A stretch of DNA of 64,000 bases from Anoxybacillus pushchinoensis (lineage in GTDB: Bacteria; Bacillota; Bacilli; Bacillales; Anoxybacillaceae). The notes under the pieces are model-generated. The model had not been told where the DNA came from. It made no database searches and saw only the letters and a program-made list of their open reading frames with translations. Positions 36,284-45,608 of this stretch are shown here, piece by piece. The position numbers and the translations under genes were made by a program. Location of the stretch: NCBI RefSeq assembly GCF_900111795.1, contig NZ_FOJQ01000003.1, positions 30,830 through 94,829 on the forward strand. Reading direction: 5' to 3'. Within the stretch, counting starts at the first letter, position 1. The number at the start of each line of letters is the position of its first letter.

Positions 36284-37354
36284 ATGATGGATTTGCAATT
36301 GTTTCAAACGTTAACCGAATTGCCAGGAGCGCCGGGAAATGAACATGCGGTGCGCGCTTTCATGCGTGAACAATTACAAAAATATGCTGATGATATTGTG
36401 CAAGATCGTCTCGGAAGCATTTTTGGTGTGAAGCGTGGCAAAGGAAATGGACCAGTAGTGATGGTTGCTGGACATATGGACGAAGTTGGTTTTATGGTCA
36501 CCGCCATCACTGAACAAGGAATGATTCGCTTTCAACCGCTTGGCAGTTGGTGGAGTCAAGTATTGCTAGCTCAGCGTGTGCACATTATAACGGATCACGG
36601 ACCAGTTGTTGGTGTGATCGGCTCGATCCCACCTCATTTGCTTGACGAAGAGCAAAGGAAAAAGCCGATGGATATAAAACATATGCTTATTGATGTTGGA
36701 GCGGATGATCGTGCTGATGCGGAGCGCATGGGTATTCGTCCAGGACAACAAATTGTGCCGATTTGTCCGTTTACACCGATGGCGAACGGAAAAAAAGTGA
36801 TGGCGAAAGCGTGGGACAATCGTTACGGTTGTGGTTTAGCCATTGAGTTATTAAAAGAGTTAAAAGATGAAACGTTGCCGAATGTACTATATTCTGGAGC
36901 GACTGTTCAAGAGGAAGTAGGTCTTCGTGGGGCGCAAACGGCAGCAACAATGATCCAACCAGATATTTTCTTCGCACTAGATGCAAGCCCAGCAAACGAT
37001 ATGACAGGGGATGAAAAAGAGTTTGGGCATCTTGGTAAAGGCGCGCTTGTCCGCATTTATGATCGCACGATGATTACACATCGCGGCATGCGAGAGTTTA
37101 TTTTAGATACAGCGGAAACGCATCGTATCCCTTATCAATATTTCGTTTCGCCAGGCGGTGGAACGGATGCAGGAAGAGTGCATACGGTTAATAGCGGCGT
37201 CCCTTCAGCTGTTATTGGCGTTTGTGCTCGTTATATTCATACGCATGCTTCCATCGTTCACATAGATGATTACGAAGCGGCCAAACAGCTATTAGTCGCT
37301 CTTGTTAAACAATGCGATCGCGCGACAGTAGATGCAATTCGTCACAATGCTTAA
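36284..37354 (+). CDS. ytoP: M42-family aminopeptidase YtoP
   Basis: A 356-residue co-catalytic metallopeptidase. Metal ligands are H64 and D66 in GHMDEVGF, D in AWDNRYGC, the EE pair in [10 protein letters not shown] in LDASPA and H in [11 protein letters not shown]. The M42 family forms dodecameric tetrahedral shells and removes N-terminal acidic or hydrophobic residues from peptides. AAAGGGG lies before ATG. It starts a tight run of genes to ytpR. Confidence 0.92.
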   Translation: MMDLQLFQTLTELPGAPGNEHAVRAFMREQLQKYADDIVQDRLGSIFGVKRGKGNGPVVMVAGHMDEVGFMVTAITEQGMIRFQPLGSWWSQVLLAQRVHIITDHGPVVGVIGSIPPHLLDEEQRKKPMDIKHMLIDVGADDRADAERMGIRPGQQIVPICPFTPMANGKKVMAKAWDNRYGCGLAIELLKELKDETLPNVLYSGATVQEEVGLRGAQTAATMIQPDIFFALDASPANDMTGDEKEFGHLGKGALVRIYDRTMITHRGMREFILDTAETHRIPYQYFVSPGGGTDAGRVHTVNSGVPSAVIGVCARYIHTHASIVHIDDYEAAKQLLVALVKQCDRATVDAIRHNA

Positions 37355-37366
37355 GGGGAATGTGAG

Positions 37367-37891
37367 ATGAAAGTTGCCGTTGGAACGAAAAACAGTACGA
37401 AAGTGAAGGCGGTACAAGCTGTATTTCACGAGATGCATCATACGATCATCGCAAGTGATGTGCAACCGAGCGTGTCAAAGCAACCTTTCTCCGATGAAGA
37501 AACGTTGCAAGGAGCGATCGAGCGTGCGACATTAGCCGTCCGTGAACAACAAGCGCATATCGGGATTGGTTTAGAAGGTGGCGTATTTATTGCACAAGAT
37601 GAGACGATTTGGTTATGCAACTGGGGCGCGCTCGTTGACCGAGATGGAGTCGTCGTTGTCGCAGGAGGGGCGCGCATTCCGCTACCTGATGAAATTGGGA
37701 TCCAATTGAAGCGTGGAAAAGAATTGGCTGAAGTTATAGATGAATATGCAAATCGTCGCGATGTCCGTTCTAATGAAGGGGCGATTGGCATTTTGACAAA
37801 CGGAACGCTCGATCGAACAAATATGTATACACATATTGTTTATATGTTAAAAGGGCAATATGAGCATAAGAAAGGGTGGATAAATAGATGA
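37367..37891 (+). CDS. DUF84 (YjjX-type) non-canonical purine NTPase
   Basis: A 174-residue protein with the DUF84/YjjX pattern: VAVGTKNSTKVKAVQAVF at the N-terminus, ARNRA-like region TLQGAIERA, and GIGLEGGV in the middle. E. coli YjjX hydrolyses inosine and xanthosine triphosphates under oxidative stress. The last codons overlap ytpP by four bases (ATGA), so translation is coupled. Confidence 0.82.
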   Translation: MKVAVGTKNSTKVKAVQAVFHEMHHTIIASDVQPSVSKQPFSDEETLQGAIERATLAVREQQAHIGIGLEGGVFIAQDETIWLCNWGALVDRDGVVVVAGGARIPLPDEIGIQLKRGKELAEVIDEYANRRDVRSNEGAIGILTNGTLDRTNMYTHIVYMLKGQYEHKKGWINR

Positions 37892-38217
37892 AAATGATTG
37901 AAAGCATCGAGCAATACAATGAAGTCATTCAGCGTGGAAAAGTGATTATGATGTTTACGGCTGATTGGTGCCCAGATTGTCAAGTAATAAAACCAATTTT
38001 ACCAGAAATTGAAGCACAGTTTTCAGACTATACGTTTTATGCTGTTGATCGCGATCAGTTGATCGATTTGTTTACGGAGCATAACGTATTTGGCATTCCG
38101 AGTTTTATTGCATATGAAAATGGGCGAGAACGTGGACGGTTTGTGAGCAAAGATCGGAAAACAAAAGAAGAAATTGTAGCGTTTATTCAACAAAGTTTAG
38201 GTGGGCGTAATGAATAG
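37888..38217 (+). CDS. ytpP: Thioredoxin-like protein YtpP
   Basis: A 109-residue thioredoxin fold with an active CxxC motif, WCPDC (C28, C31), and the cis-proline in GIPSF. The usual GP between the cysteines is PD, so redox potential probably differs from TrxA. It overlaps both neighbours by a few bases, within the ytoP-DUF84-ytpP-ytpQ-ytpR run. B. subtilis YtpP has no settled target. Confidence 0.9.
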   Translation: MKMIESIEQYNEVIQRGKVIMMFTADWCPDCQVIKPILPEIEAQFSDYTFYAVDRDQLIDLFTEHNVFGIPSFIAYENGRERGRFVSKDRKTKEEIVAFIQQSLGGRNE

Positions 38218-39016
38218 TCGGCAAATAAGCGATCACATTCAACAGCGGCTATCTCATTATCCATGGGATTTTCGATGGGATCGGAAAAAAGATACGCTCC
38301 GAATTGAACATCGGGAAACGAAAAAAGGAGTGACGATCTCCTTGCCACCAATTATCGCAAAATGGGAAATTGAGAAAGAGCGTGCCATTGACGAAGTCGT
38401 TTATTACGTCGAACAAACATTAACTGCATTACATGATCATTCGTCGTTACATGGAAAAGAAAAGCATATATATCCAGTCATTCGTTCTACCTCATTCCCG
38501 ACAAAGACGAACGAAGGAACGATGTTTATTTATGACGAACATACGGCAGAAACGCGCATTTATTACGCTCTCGATTTAGGGACGACGTATCGGCTAATTG
38601 ATGAACGTTTAGTCGAATCGGAACGATGGGATGTGCAACAATTAAAAGAAGTTGCCCGCTTTAACGTTCGCTCATTGCCGACGACGGTGAAAGAAGATCG
38701 TGTCGCCGGCAATACGTTTTACTTTTTGAACACAAACGATGGATATGATGCAAGTCGTATATTAAACGACGCTTTTTTGAAAAAGTTTTCTGAAAAAATA
38801 AAAGGAACGATGTTACTCGCTGTTCCTCATCAAGATGTACTCATTATTGCTGACATTGAAAATGAAATCGGCTATGATGTACTTGCGCAGTTGACAATGA
38901 GTTTTTTCGCGAGCGGCAGAGTGCCGATTACTGCGCTTTCCTTTTTATACGAAGAAGGACAACTTCAACCCATTTTTATTCTTGGAAAAAATCATCGAAA
39001 GGATGAGAAACAATGA
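38210..39016 (+). CDS. ytpQ: DUF1444 family protein YtpQ
   Basis: A 268-residue soluble protein matching the DUF1444 family (B. subtilis YtpQ) in length, operon position and the [15 protein letters not shown] and [19 protein letters not shown] segments. Function unknown. ATG 38210 follows TAGGTGGG and overlaps the ytpP stop by eight bases; it overlaps ytpR by four bases. Confidence 0.85.
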   Translation: MNSRQISDHIQQRLSHYPWDFRWDRKKDTLRIEHRETKKGVTISLPPIIAKWEIEKERAIDEVVYYVEQTLTALHDHSSLHGKEKHIYPVIRSTSFPTKTNEGTMFIYDEHTAETRIYYALDLGTTYRLIDERLVESERWDVQQLKEVARFNVRSLPTTVKEDRVAGNTFYFLNTNDGYDASRILNDAFLKKFSEKIKGTMLLAVPHQDVLIIADIENEIGYDVLAQLTMSFFASGRVPITALSFLYEEGQLQPIFILGKNHRKDEKQ

Positions 39017-39618
39017 ATGTATTTTACAATCGTGAAGGGATTGGCGATACGTTGCTTATTACGTTGAAAGCTGTTGATCCACAAGCACGTGCTTTTGAGA
39101 AAAAGGGAGATGTTGTGCGCATTTTTAATGAGCAGACAGGGGAAACGGTCGGCTACAATATTTTTCAAGCATCTACATACGGTGCATTTGAAGGAAATGG
39201 CGTCGTTGAATTAACAGAACAAGTGATTGCGACAATTAACGATATATTGAAAAAAAATGGCGTAAATGAACAAGTAACAGCTGATTTATCGCCAAAATTT
39301 GTCGTCGGTTATGTAAAAGAAAAAGAGAAACATCCGAATGCTGATAAACTAAGCGTTTGTCAAGTAGATGTTGGAAACGAAACGTTACAAATTGTATGTG
39401 GGGCTCCGAACGTAGCCGCAGGACAAAAAGTGGTTGTAGCAAAAGTCGGAGCGGTTATGCCAAGCGGTCTCGTCATTCAAGAAGCGGAATTGCGAGGAGT
39501 GAAGTCGTACGGAATGATTTGTTCTGCGCGCGAACTAGACTTACCGAACGCTCCGCAAGAGAAAGGCATTCTTGTTTTGAATGATGAATACGAAGTAGGG
39601 CAACCATTTTTCAGCTGA
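39013..39618 (+). CDS. ytpR: tRNA-binding-domain protein YtpR
   Basis: A 201-residue protein: an N-terminal DUF4479 region (1-85) and a C-terminal EMAP/tRNA-bind OB fold (about 95-200). The latter shows [20 protein letters not shown] and [13 protein letters not shown], also found in PheT and MetG appendices. It probably binds tRNA. It shares the stop/start overlap with ytpQ and ends at a strong terminator. Confidence 0.9.
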   Translation: MNVFYNREGIGDTLLITLKAVDPQARAFEKKGDVVRIFNEQTGETVGYNIFQASTYGAFEGNGVVELTEQVIATINDILKKNGVNEQVTADLSPKFVVGYVKEKEKHPNADKLSVCQVDVGNETLQIVCGAPNVAAGQKVVVAKVGAVMPSGLVIQEAELRGVKSYGMICSARELDLPNAPQEKGILVLNDEYEVGQPFFS

Positions 39619-39645
39619 CTTCCGTTGCGGTAGTCAGCTTTTTTT
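39613..39645 (+). terminator. Terminator of the ytoP-ytpR gene run
   Basis: A 7-bp stem AGCTGAC (39613-39619) with GTCAGCT (39633-39639), followed by seven T. The loop is partly paired. Confidence 0.8.
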
Positions 39646-39693
39646 GTGGTAAAATAAAACCGAATGCACAAAGAAAGAAAGAGTGAGAATAAA

Positions 39694-41763
39694 ATGGGCT
39701 TGTTAAAGGCATTACTTCGCTATTTATTCAGGGGGGATGATGAGACGAAAGAAAATCGTAAACATCCTCCGTCTATGCCGATGAACGAACATAAAGAAAT
39801 TGAAGCAAAGGTCGTTTACGAATATCCGAAAGGAAAGTTTCGTTTTCCATTAATTCCAGATGAACCAAAAGAAAGCACATATGAACAAAAACAACCATCG
39901 CCACAAATCGTTTCGTTTGAACAAAAAACGTACCGCCCAGAACGTACGCGCAACGAATCGCATGCATTTCGCCCAACCGATGTTCCGTCTCCTGTATTTG
40001 GTTATAGACGAATAGAACGTGTCGAACGAAAAAACGAAAATGAGGGAGTAGTCGAATTTGAACTTCCAGCTGTTGACGAAGTCGAAAAAGGGGAACGGGT
40101 GCATCTACAAGTAAGCGAATGTCCGAAGGAAGAGACGAACGATATGATACGACTAGAAAAACATGTACAGCAAGAGCAAAAACCGGATATACAAGAAGAA
40201 AACGAGCATGTTAATGAAAAAGATGAAGAAATGCCAGGGCAACAGCACAAAGAAGAACGGGTACGTCAGCGAAGCGGTGTACCGTATAACGTGATGATGT
40301 TGAAACAAGATCGAGAAAAGTGGAAGGAGCGGAAAGAAAAGCAAGCGTACGTATTTCCGTCGCTGTCGTTGTTACAACTTCCACTCATTCGCCACGAAGA
40401 CGATGAGGCGTGGCTAAAAGAACAAGCTGAGCGTCTCAACGAAACGTTTAAAAATTTTAACGTTGGAGCAACAGTTGTTCACGTGACGCAAGGTCCGACG
40501 GTTACCCGTTTTGAAGTCCAGCCAGAACTTGGTGTAAAAGTGAATAAAATTACGAATTTAGCGGACGATATTAAATTAAATTTAGCGGCTGTAGATATTC
40601 GTATTGAAGCTCCCATTCCGGGGAAAAACACGATTGGGATCGAAGTGCCTAATCGCTCAAGCCGCCCTGTTTTCATTCGTGAAGTGTTACAAAGCGAAGC
40701 GTTTCAACAGTCAACCTCTCCATTGACGGTTGCGCTAGGATTAGATATTTCAGGTAAACCGATCGTAACCGATTTAAAAAAGATGCCACACGGATTAATT
40801 GCCGGTGCAACTGGATCAGGAAAAAGCGTATGTATGAATGCGATGTTAGTCAGCTTGTTGTATAAAGCGACGCCACGTGATGTCAAGCTGCTCCTTATTG
40901 ACCCGAAAATGGTCGAGCTTGCGCCATACAATCATATTCCACATTTAGTCAGCCCCGTTATTACAGATGCAAAGGCAGCAACAGCAGCGTTAAAATGGGC
41001 TGTATGTGAAATGGAGAGAAGATATGAGTTGTTTGCACATACAGGTGTGCGCGATATCGTTCGTTATAATGAGTTAGTGCGAAAAGCACAAAAGCCAGAA
41101 CAACATCTACCTTATATTGTTATTGTCATTGATGAATTAGCAGATTTAATGATGGTTGCGCCAGCTGATGTCGAGGAGGCAATTTGTCGCATCGCACAAA
41201 AAGCGCGGGCGTGTGGTATCCATTTGCTTGTTGCTACACAAAGACCATCTGTTGATGTCATTACCGGACTAATTAAGGCGAATATTCCAACGCGCATCGC
41301 CTTTTCCGTATCGTCACAAATTGATTCGCGCACGATTATCGATATGAATGGAGCAGAAAAATTACTCGGTCGCGGCGATATGTTATTTTTAGAAAATGGA
41401 ACAGCAAAACCAATTCGCTTACAAGGCAATTTTGTGTCTGATGAGGAAATCGAGCGCGTCGTGTCCCATGTGCGTCAGCAAATGGAGCCGTCGTATTTAT
41501 TTCAACATGATGAGCTATTGCAACAACATACACAAGCTGATGAAGATGATGAACTGTTTTATGAAGCGTGTGAGTTTGTCGTTCAACAAGGTGGTGCCTC
41601 CACATCGAGCTTACAACGTCGTTTTCGTATTGGGTACAACCGAGCGGCTCGTTTAATTGAAATGATGGAGCAGCGTGGAATTGTATCGGCACCAAAAGGA
41701 AGCAAGCCGCGCGATGTGTTAATTAATGAACAAGATCTTGAACAACTACAAGACACGATTTAG
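39694..41763 (+). CDS. sftA: DNA translocase SftA (FtsK/SpoIIIE family)
   Basis: A 689-residue soluble FtsK-type motor. The N-terminal ~220 residues are charged, low-complexity linker with no TM segments, which distinguishes SftA from SpoIIIE. The motor has Walker A GATGSGKS (371-378), Walker B VIVIDELADLM and RIAFSVSSQIDSR; the C-terminal winged-helix gamma domain (LQRRFRIGYNRAARLIEMME) should recognise oriented DNA motifs. It clears chromosomes from the division septum. ATG 39694 was chosen because GAGTGAG precedes it; an upstream ATG at 39664 has no ribosome binding site. Confidence 0.93.
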   Translation: MGLLKALLRYLFRGDDETKENRKHPPSMPMNEHKEIEAKVVYEYPKGKFRFPLIPDEPKESTYEQKQPSPQIVSFEQKTYRPERTRNESHAFRPTDVPSPVFGYRRIERVERKNENEGVVEFELPAVDEVEKGERVHLQVSECPKEETNDMIRLEKHVQQEQKPDIQEENEHVNEKDEEMPGQQHKEERVRQRSGVPYNVMMLKQDREKWKERKEKQAYVFPSLSLLQLPLIRHEDDEAWLKEQAERLNETFKNFNVGATVVHVTQGPTVTRFEVQPELGVKVNKITNLADDIKLNLAAVDIRIEAPIPGKNTIGIEVPNRSSRPVFIREVLQSEAFQQSTSPLTVALGLDISGKPIVTDLKKMPHGLIAGATGSGKSVCMNAMLVSLLYKATPRDVKLLLIDPKMVELAPYNHIPHLVSPVITDAKAATAALKWAVCEMERRYELFAHTGVRDIVRYNELVRKAQKPEQHLPYIVIVIDELADLMMVAPADVEEAICRIAQKARACGIHLLVATQRPSVDVITGLIKANIPTRIAFSVSSQIDSRTIIDMNGAEKLLGRGDMLFLENGTAKPIRLQGNFVSDEEIERVVSHVRQQMEPSYLFQHDELLQQHTQADEDDELFYEACEFVVQQGGASTSSLQRRFRIGYNRAARLIEMMEQRGIVSAPKGSKPRDVLINEQDLEQLQDTI

Positions 41764-41834
41764 ATAGAGTAGTCGTGAAATAAAAAACATGCTATGCTAA
41801 ATACGTGAAAACGATGGCTGAAGGGGAAAGCAAA

Positions 41835-42944
41835 ATGAAAGAAATTGAATTGAAATTACAAGGGAAAATTAAACGGCTAACAAATAAAACGTTTAAATTT
41901 GATGAGCGTGTGCGAGATGGCTGGTTTTCAGCCGTATATTTTTTGAAGACGCGTGAAATCGTGAAAGAGTTTCGTCCGAATAACATTGTTACGATGCAAT
42001 TTTTTCAAAAGGAACATGCTGTGTTATGCGGGACAGATGAAGTCATTGCATTGTTACATACGTTTGCTGATGAGCCAGAAAAATTAGAAATTTATTCGTT
42101 AAAAGACGGCGATAAAATTAGCCCATTTGAAACGGTGTTGACTATTACAGGTCCATATCAAAATTTCGGATATTTAGAAGGAATTATTGACGGCATTTTA
42201 GCTCGTCGCACATCTGTGGCAACGAACGTATATAACGTTGTAAAGGCGGCGGCATTATCCGGCGTGCAAAAGCCGATCATTTTTATGGGAGATCGTGATG
42301 ATCACTTTATGATGCAAGCAGGTGATGGGTATGCTGCTTTTATTGGCGGCTCAACTGCCCAAGCGACGCATGCGATGAACGAATGGTGGGGAAAACAAGG
42401 AATGGGAACGATGCCGCATGCGCTCATTCAATTGTTTGATGGCGATGTCGTTGCCGCGACAAAGGCGTACCATGCGAAATATCCAGATGATGATTTAATT
42501 GTTCTCGTTGACTATAACAATGACTGTATCACAGACGCGTTAAAAGTGGCTCACGAATTTGGGGATAAGTTAAAGGCCGTTCGCGTTGATACGTCACGAA
42601 CGATGATCGACCAATATTTTATTCGCCATCCAGAAGTGCTTGGAACATTTGATCCGCGCGGTGTTAACCCACCACTTATTTTTGCTTTGCGTGAGGCGCT
42701 TGATCGTGAAGGATTTGAGCATGTAAAAATTGTTGTAAGCGGCGGATTTAATGAGCAGCGCATTATTGAGTTTGAAAAACAAGGTGTGCCGGTCGATATG
42801 TACGGAGTGGGGAGCAGCTTGTTAAAAGTACATATCGGTTTTACTGGCGATAACGTGTTATTAAATGGAAAGCATCAAGCGAAAGCCGGCCGACGCTATC
42901 GGCCGAATCCGCGCCTTGAAAAAGTTGAGTATACACCTCAGTAA
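41835..42944 (+). CDS. Nicotinate phosphoribosyltransferase (short type)
   Basis: A 369-residue NAPRTase/quinolinate PRTase-fold enzyme, joining nicotinate and PRPP to give nicotinate mononucleotide for NAD salvage. Visible are FQKEHAVLCG near the N-terminus, LARRTSVATNVYNV, the catalytic-region FMGDRDDHF, and VSGGFNEQRI and YGVGSSLL of the phosphate site. It is about 120 residues shorter than B. subtilis PncB, closer to the compact form seen in archaea and some Firmicutes. ATG 41835 follows AAGGGG. It sits between sftA and murC, where B. subtilis has no such gene as far as I recall. Confidence 0.85.
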   Translation: MKEIELKLQGKIKRLTNKTFKFDERVRDGWFSAVYFLKTREIVKEFRPNNIVTMQFFQKEHAVLCGTDEVIALLHTFADEPEKLEIYSLKDGDKISPFETVLTITGPYQNFGYLEGIIDGILARRTSVATNVYNVVKAAALSGVQKPIIFMGDRDDHFMMQAGDGYAAFIGGSTAQATHAMNEWWGKQGMGTMPHALIQLFDGDVVAATKAYHAKYPDDDLIVLVDYNNDCITDALKVAHEFGDKLKAVRVDTSRTMIDQYFIRHPEVLGTFDPRGVNPPLIFALREALDREGFEHVKIVVSGGFNEQRIIEFEKQGVPVDMYGVGSSLLKVHIGFTGDNVLLNGKHQAKAGRRYRPNPRLEKVEYTPQ

Positions 42945-42949
42945 CGCGG

Positions 42950-42986
42950 AAAAACTGATAGAAGAACGTCTCTTCTATCAGTTTTT
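42950..42986 (+). terminator. Terminator of the NAPRTase gene
   Basis: A 16-bp stem, 42950-42965 with 42971-42986, five-base loop, ending in TTTTT. Confidence 0.9.
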
Positions 42987-42987
42987 C

Positions 42988-43016
42988 TTATCATCGCAGT
43001 GAAACGATGGTATAAT
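42988..43016 (+). promoter_or_regulatory. Candidate promoter of murC
   Basis: TTATCA (42988-42993), 17 bases, and a perfect TATAAT (43011-43016), about 90 bases before the murC start. Confidence 0.5.
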
Positions 43017-43106
43017 GAACGTTGTTACATAAGATGAAAAAGAGCAAAACGAAATTTGTGTCATATACTGTTATATAGATCAACGATAGTTGGTGGAGGT
43101 TTTTTT

Positions 43107-44408
43107 ATGACTATTTATCATTTTGTCGGCATTAAAGGAACTGGAATGAGTGCACTTGCTCAAGTGTTACACGATATGAAATGTGTCGTGCAAGGTTCAG
43201 ACTACGATAAACGATTTTTTACGCAAGAAGCTTTAGAAAAGAGAGGAATCCCTATTTTCCCGTTCAGCGCCGAAAATATTCAAAAAAATATGATCGTGAT
43301 TGCAGGTAACGCATTTCCAGATACTCATGAAGAAATTGTGGCGGCGCGCGAGCTCGGTGTACCGGTTGTTCGTTATCATCAGTTTTTAGGTGAGTTTTCG
43401 AAAAAATTCACGAGTGTCGCTGTCACAGGTGCTCATGGAAAAACATCAACGACAGGGTTGCTTGCTCATGTTATGCAAGGAGCACAGCCAACGTCATATT
43501 TGATTGGAGATGGTTCCGGAAAAGGTCAGGAAGAAAGTAAATATTTTGTGTTTGAAGCGTGTGAATATCGTCGTCACTTTCTAGCTTATTCTCCCGATTA
43601 TGCCATTATGACGAACATTGATTTTGACCATCCTGATTACTTCGCTAATATTGAAGATGTATTCTCAGCATTTCAACAAATGGCATGGCAAGTAAGGAAA
43701 GGGATCATTGCTTGCGGAGATGATGAGTATTTACAAAAAATCCAAGCTAAAGTACCTGTCGTTTTTTATGGTTTCGGAGAAGATAATGATTTTCAAGCGC
43801 GCAATATTGTGAAGACGCCGGAAGGAACATCGTTTGACGTGTTTGTACGCCATACATTTTTCGCGCCTTTTCATATTCCGCGATATGGCGATCATAATGT
43901 ACTCAATGCGCTTGCAGTCATTGCGCTTTGCCATTATGAAGGAATCGATGTTAACATTATTCAAGAACGCTTAACGAATTTCCCTGGTGTGAAACGCCGT
44001 TTCAATGAGAAGCTGTTTGGCTCTCAAGTGCTTATTGATGATTATGCCCATCATCCGACAGAAATACGGGCAACAGTTGAGGCAGCAAGGCAAAAATATC
44101 CGGAGCGCGAAGTTGTTGCGATTTTTCAACCGCATACGTATACAAGAACACTAACATTTTTACAACAGTTTGCGGAAAGTTTATCGCTCGCTGACGCCGT
44201 ATATTTGTGCGATATTTTCGGATCGGCGCGGGAGCATCAAGGGAAATTATCGATCGAAGATTTGCGTGCAAGAATTGACGGAGCAAAGCTTTTGCATGAA
44301 GAACAAGTCGATATGTTGAAAAAACATCATGATGCTGTGCTCATTTTTATGGGAGCGGGCGATATTCAAAAGTTTCAAGAGAAATATGAGCAATCGGTTC
44401 ACGTATAA
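43107..44408 (+). CDS. murC: UDP-N-acetylmuramate-L-alanine ligase
   Basis: A 433-residue Mur ligase adding L-Ala to UDP-MurNAc, first step of the peptidoglycan stem peptide. The N-terminal GIKGTGMS loop binds [11 protein letters not shown] (107-114) binds ATP, and [10 protein letters not shown] is the C-terminal family motif. ATG 43107 follows GGTGGAGG; length equals B. subtilis MurC. Codons upstream of this ATG in the same frame are leader. Confidence 0.96.
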   Translation: MTIYHFVGIKGTGMSALAQVLHDMKCVVQGSDYDKRFFTQEALEKRGIPIFPFSAENIQKNMIVIAGNAFPDTHEEIVAARELGVPVVRYHQFLGEFSKKFTSVAVTGAHGKTSTTGLLAHVMQGAQPTSYLIGDGSGKGQEESKYFVFEACEYRRHFLAYSPDYAIMTNIDFDHPDYFANIEDVFSAFQQMAWQVRKGIIACGDDEYLQKIQAKVPVVFYGFGEDNDFQARNIVKTPEGTSFDVFVRHTFFAPFHIPRYGDHNVLNALAVIALCHYEGIDVNIIQERLTNFPGVKRRFNEKLFGSQVLIDDYAHHPTEIRATVEAARQKYPEREVVAIFQPHTYTRTLTFLQQFAESLSLADAVYLCDIFGSAREHQGKLSIEDLRARIDGAKLLHEEQVDMLKKHHDAVLIFMGAGDIQKFQEKYEQSVHV

Positions 44409-44410
44409 GT

Positions 44411-44447
44411 AAAAAAGCAACTATGATGCGCTCATAGTTGCTTTTTT
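44411..44447. terminator. Bidirectional terminator between murC and ytxJ (copy 1 of a near-repeat)
   Basis: A perfect 16-bp stem, 44411-44426 (AAAAAAGCAACTATGA) with 44432-44447. An almost identical hairpin lies at 46728-46764. Confidence 0.92.
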
Positions 44448-44750
44448 CATCTCCTCATACGTGACGTTCCAATGCGAAGCGTGCCATTGTGCACCTTGTT
44501 CGGTGATCCATAGCACTTGAGGAGATTCGTGTCTCACATGAAACATTTGTGCAATATGTTGCGACAACGGGCGAGCGTGTTGCACATGTAAGTAATATGC
44601 ATGAATATGTGGGAAGTCATGTGTAAATTGCTCAAACTCTATCCATGCCCGATGGCTAATTGGACATGTAAGACTATTTTTCAAAAATAAAAATGGTCGC
44701 TGTGACAAACAGATTTGCTCAAACTGTTCGATTGTTTCAATTTTCTCCAT
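44421..44750 (-). CDS. ytxJ: Bacilliredoxin-like / thioredoxin-fold protein YtxJ
   Basis: A 109-residue protein of the YtxJ family, a thioredoxin fold with a single conserved cysteine in SLTCPISHRA (C29) where classic thioredoxins have CxxC. YtxJ is proposed to act in bacillithiol-linked de-bacillithiolation and is part of the general stress operon. ATG 44750 is preferred for spacing from AAAGGA. The start overlaps ytxH by 14 bases. Confidence 0.85.
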   Translation of the reverse strand: MEKIETIEQFEQICLSQRPFLFLKNSLTCPISHRAWIEFEQFTHDFPHIHAYYLHVQHARPLSQHIAQMFHVRHESPQVLWITEQGAQWHASHWNVTYEEMKKATMSAS

Positions 44751-45072
44751 GTGTATCATTTCCTTTATTCAAACGTTTTTCTACATCATGAACAGCTTGT
44801 TCCGTTTCTTTTAACAACTGTTCGACATCCGATTGTTCGACATCCGATGAAGGGAGTGGGATGGAAATGGATGGGAACGGTTTTTGCTCCTCTTGATCTA
44901 CGTTGCTTGGTTCGTTTTTTACTCCAGATAAATCATGTAATATTTGTTCCCCTCGAATAGTGGATTCATGCAATAGTTGTTTTCCTTTTTCGCTCGATAA
45001 AAATAATGCAGTTGCAGCACCGGCAATGCCGCCAACAATAGCACCGAGTAGAAAAGAATGATTTTTTGACAT
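44737..45072 (-). CDS. ytxH: YtxH-like general stress protein
   Basis: A 111-residue protein. The N-terminal FLLGAIVGGIAGAATALFLS (residues 7-26) is the glycine-zipper-like TM segment of the YtxH family, followed by GKQLLHES and a long charged helix tail. It lies between ytxG and ytxJ as in B. subtilis, where the operon responds to sigma-B and sigma-H. Molecular role unknown. AGGAGG precedes ATG. Confidence 0.87.
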   Translation of the reverse strand: MSKNHSFLLGAIVGGIAGAATALFLSSEKGKQLLHESTIRGEQILHDLSGVKNEPSNVDQEEQKPFPSISIPLPSSDVEQSDVEQLLKETEQAVHDVEKRLNKGNDTHGEN

Positions 45073-45084
45073 ACAAACTCCTCC

Positions 45085-45477
45085 TTATTTTCGTTTTCCT
45101 TTCCATTTCGTCCATAGTTCAATGAGTGTTTGCCCCCATTGAATCGCCTGTGTAATTTTTTTTTCATTTGTTGCTAACGTTTTACATATTGAATCGTTAA
45201 ATGATTGAACGGTTACACCTACTTGTTTGACCGCATCAAATACACTTTGCAAGCTTTCAGCTTTTTTATGCATATCATCTGCGAGCGCGTTCGTCTTATG
45301 TAGTAATTGTGCCGTTTCTTTCCCGATTTCATGCATTTGTTTTTCGACTTCCTCAACGGTTTTTGCTACGTGTTGTAATGTTGTTTGCAAAGTTTTCAAT
45401 GTTTGAACGACATAAATGACTAAAACAAGAAAGGCGATCGCGATGAGCGCAACACTACTGTATAAAACGATATCCAT
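45085..45477 (-). CDS. ytxG: DUF948 general stress protein YtxG
   Basis: A 130-residue protein with an N-terminal transmembrane segment (about 5-26, ALIAIAFLVLVIYVVQTL) and a long helical, coiled-coil-like region (KTVEEVEKQMHEIGKETAQL). This is the DUF948 layout of YtxG. ATG 45477 follows GAAAGGAG. It heads the ytxG-ytxH-ytxJ operon, and a sigma-H-like promoter lies 35 bases upstream. Confidence 0.87.
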   Translation of the reverse strand: MDIVLYSSVALIAIAFLVLVIYVVQTLKTLQTTLQHVAKTVEEVEKQMHEIGKETAQLLHKTNALADDMHKKAESLQSVFDAVKQVGVTVQSFNDSICKTLATNEKKITQAIQWGQTLIELWTKWKGKRK

Positions 45478-45511
45478 TGTAAAGAACTCCTTTCTAGCTA
45501 TCTTACTTTTC

Positions 45512-45538
45512 ATTCGACAAAATGAGAAAAAATCCTGC
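45512..45538 (-). promoter_or_regulatory. Sigma-H-type promoter of ytxGHJ
   Basis: On the minus strand GCAGGATTT (45538-45530) matches the -35 RNAGGAWWW and GTCGAAT (45518-45512) the -10 RNNGAAT, with 11 bases between, as in sigma-H promoters of B. subtilis. The B. subtilis operon is also sigma-H dependent. I saw no clear sigma-B box. Confidence 0.7.
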
Positions 45539-45608
45539 AAAAAACTCCAAATTTTTTGTGGATCGGTTACAATATACATGTACATATGATGGAATGGAGG
45601 AATACAAA

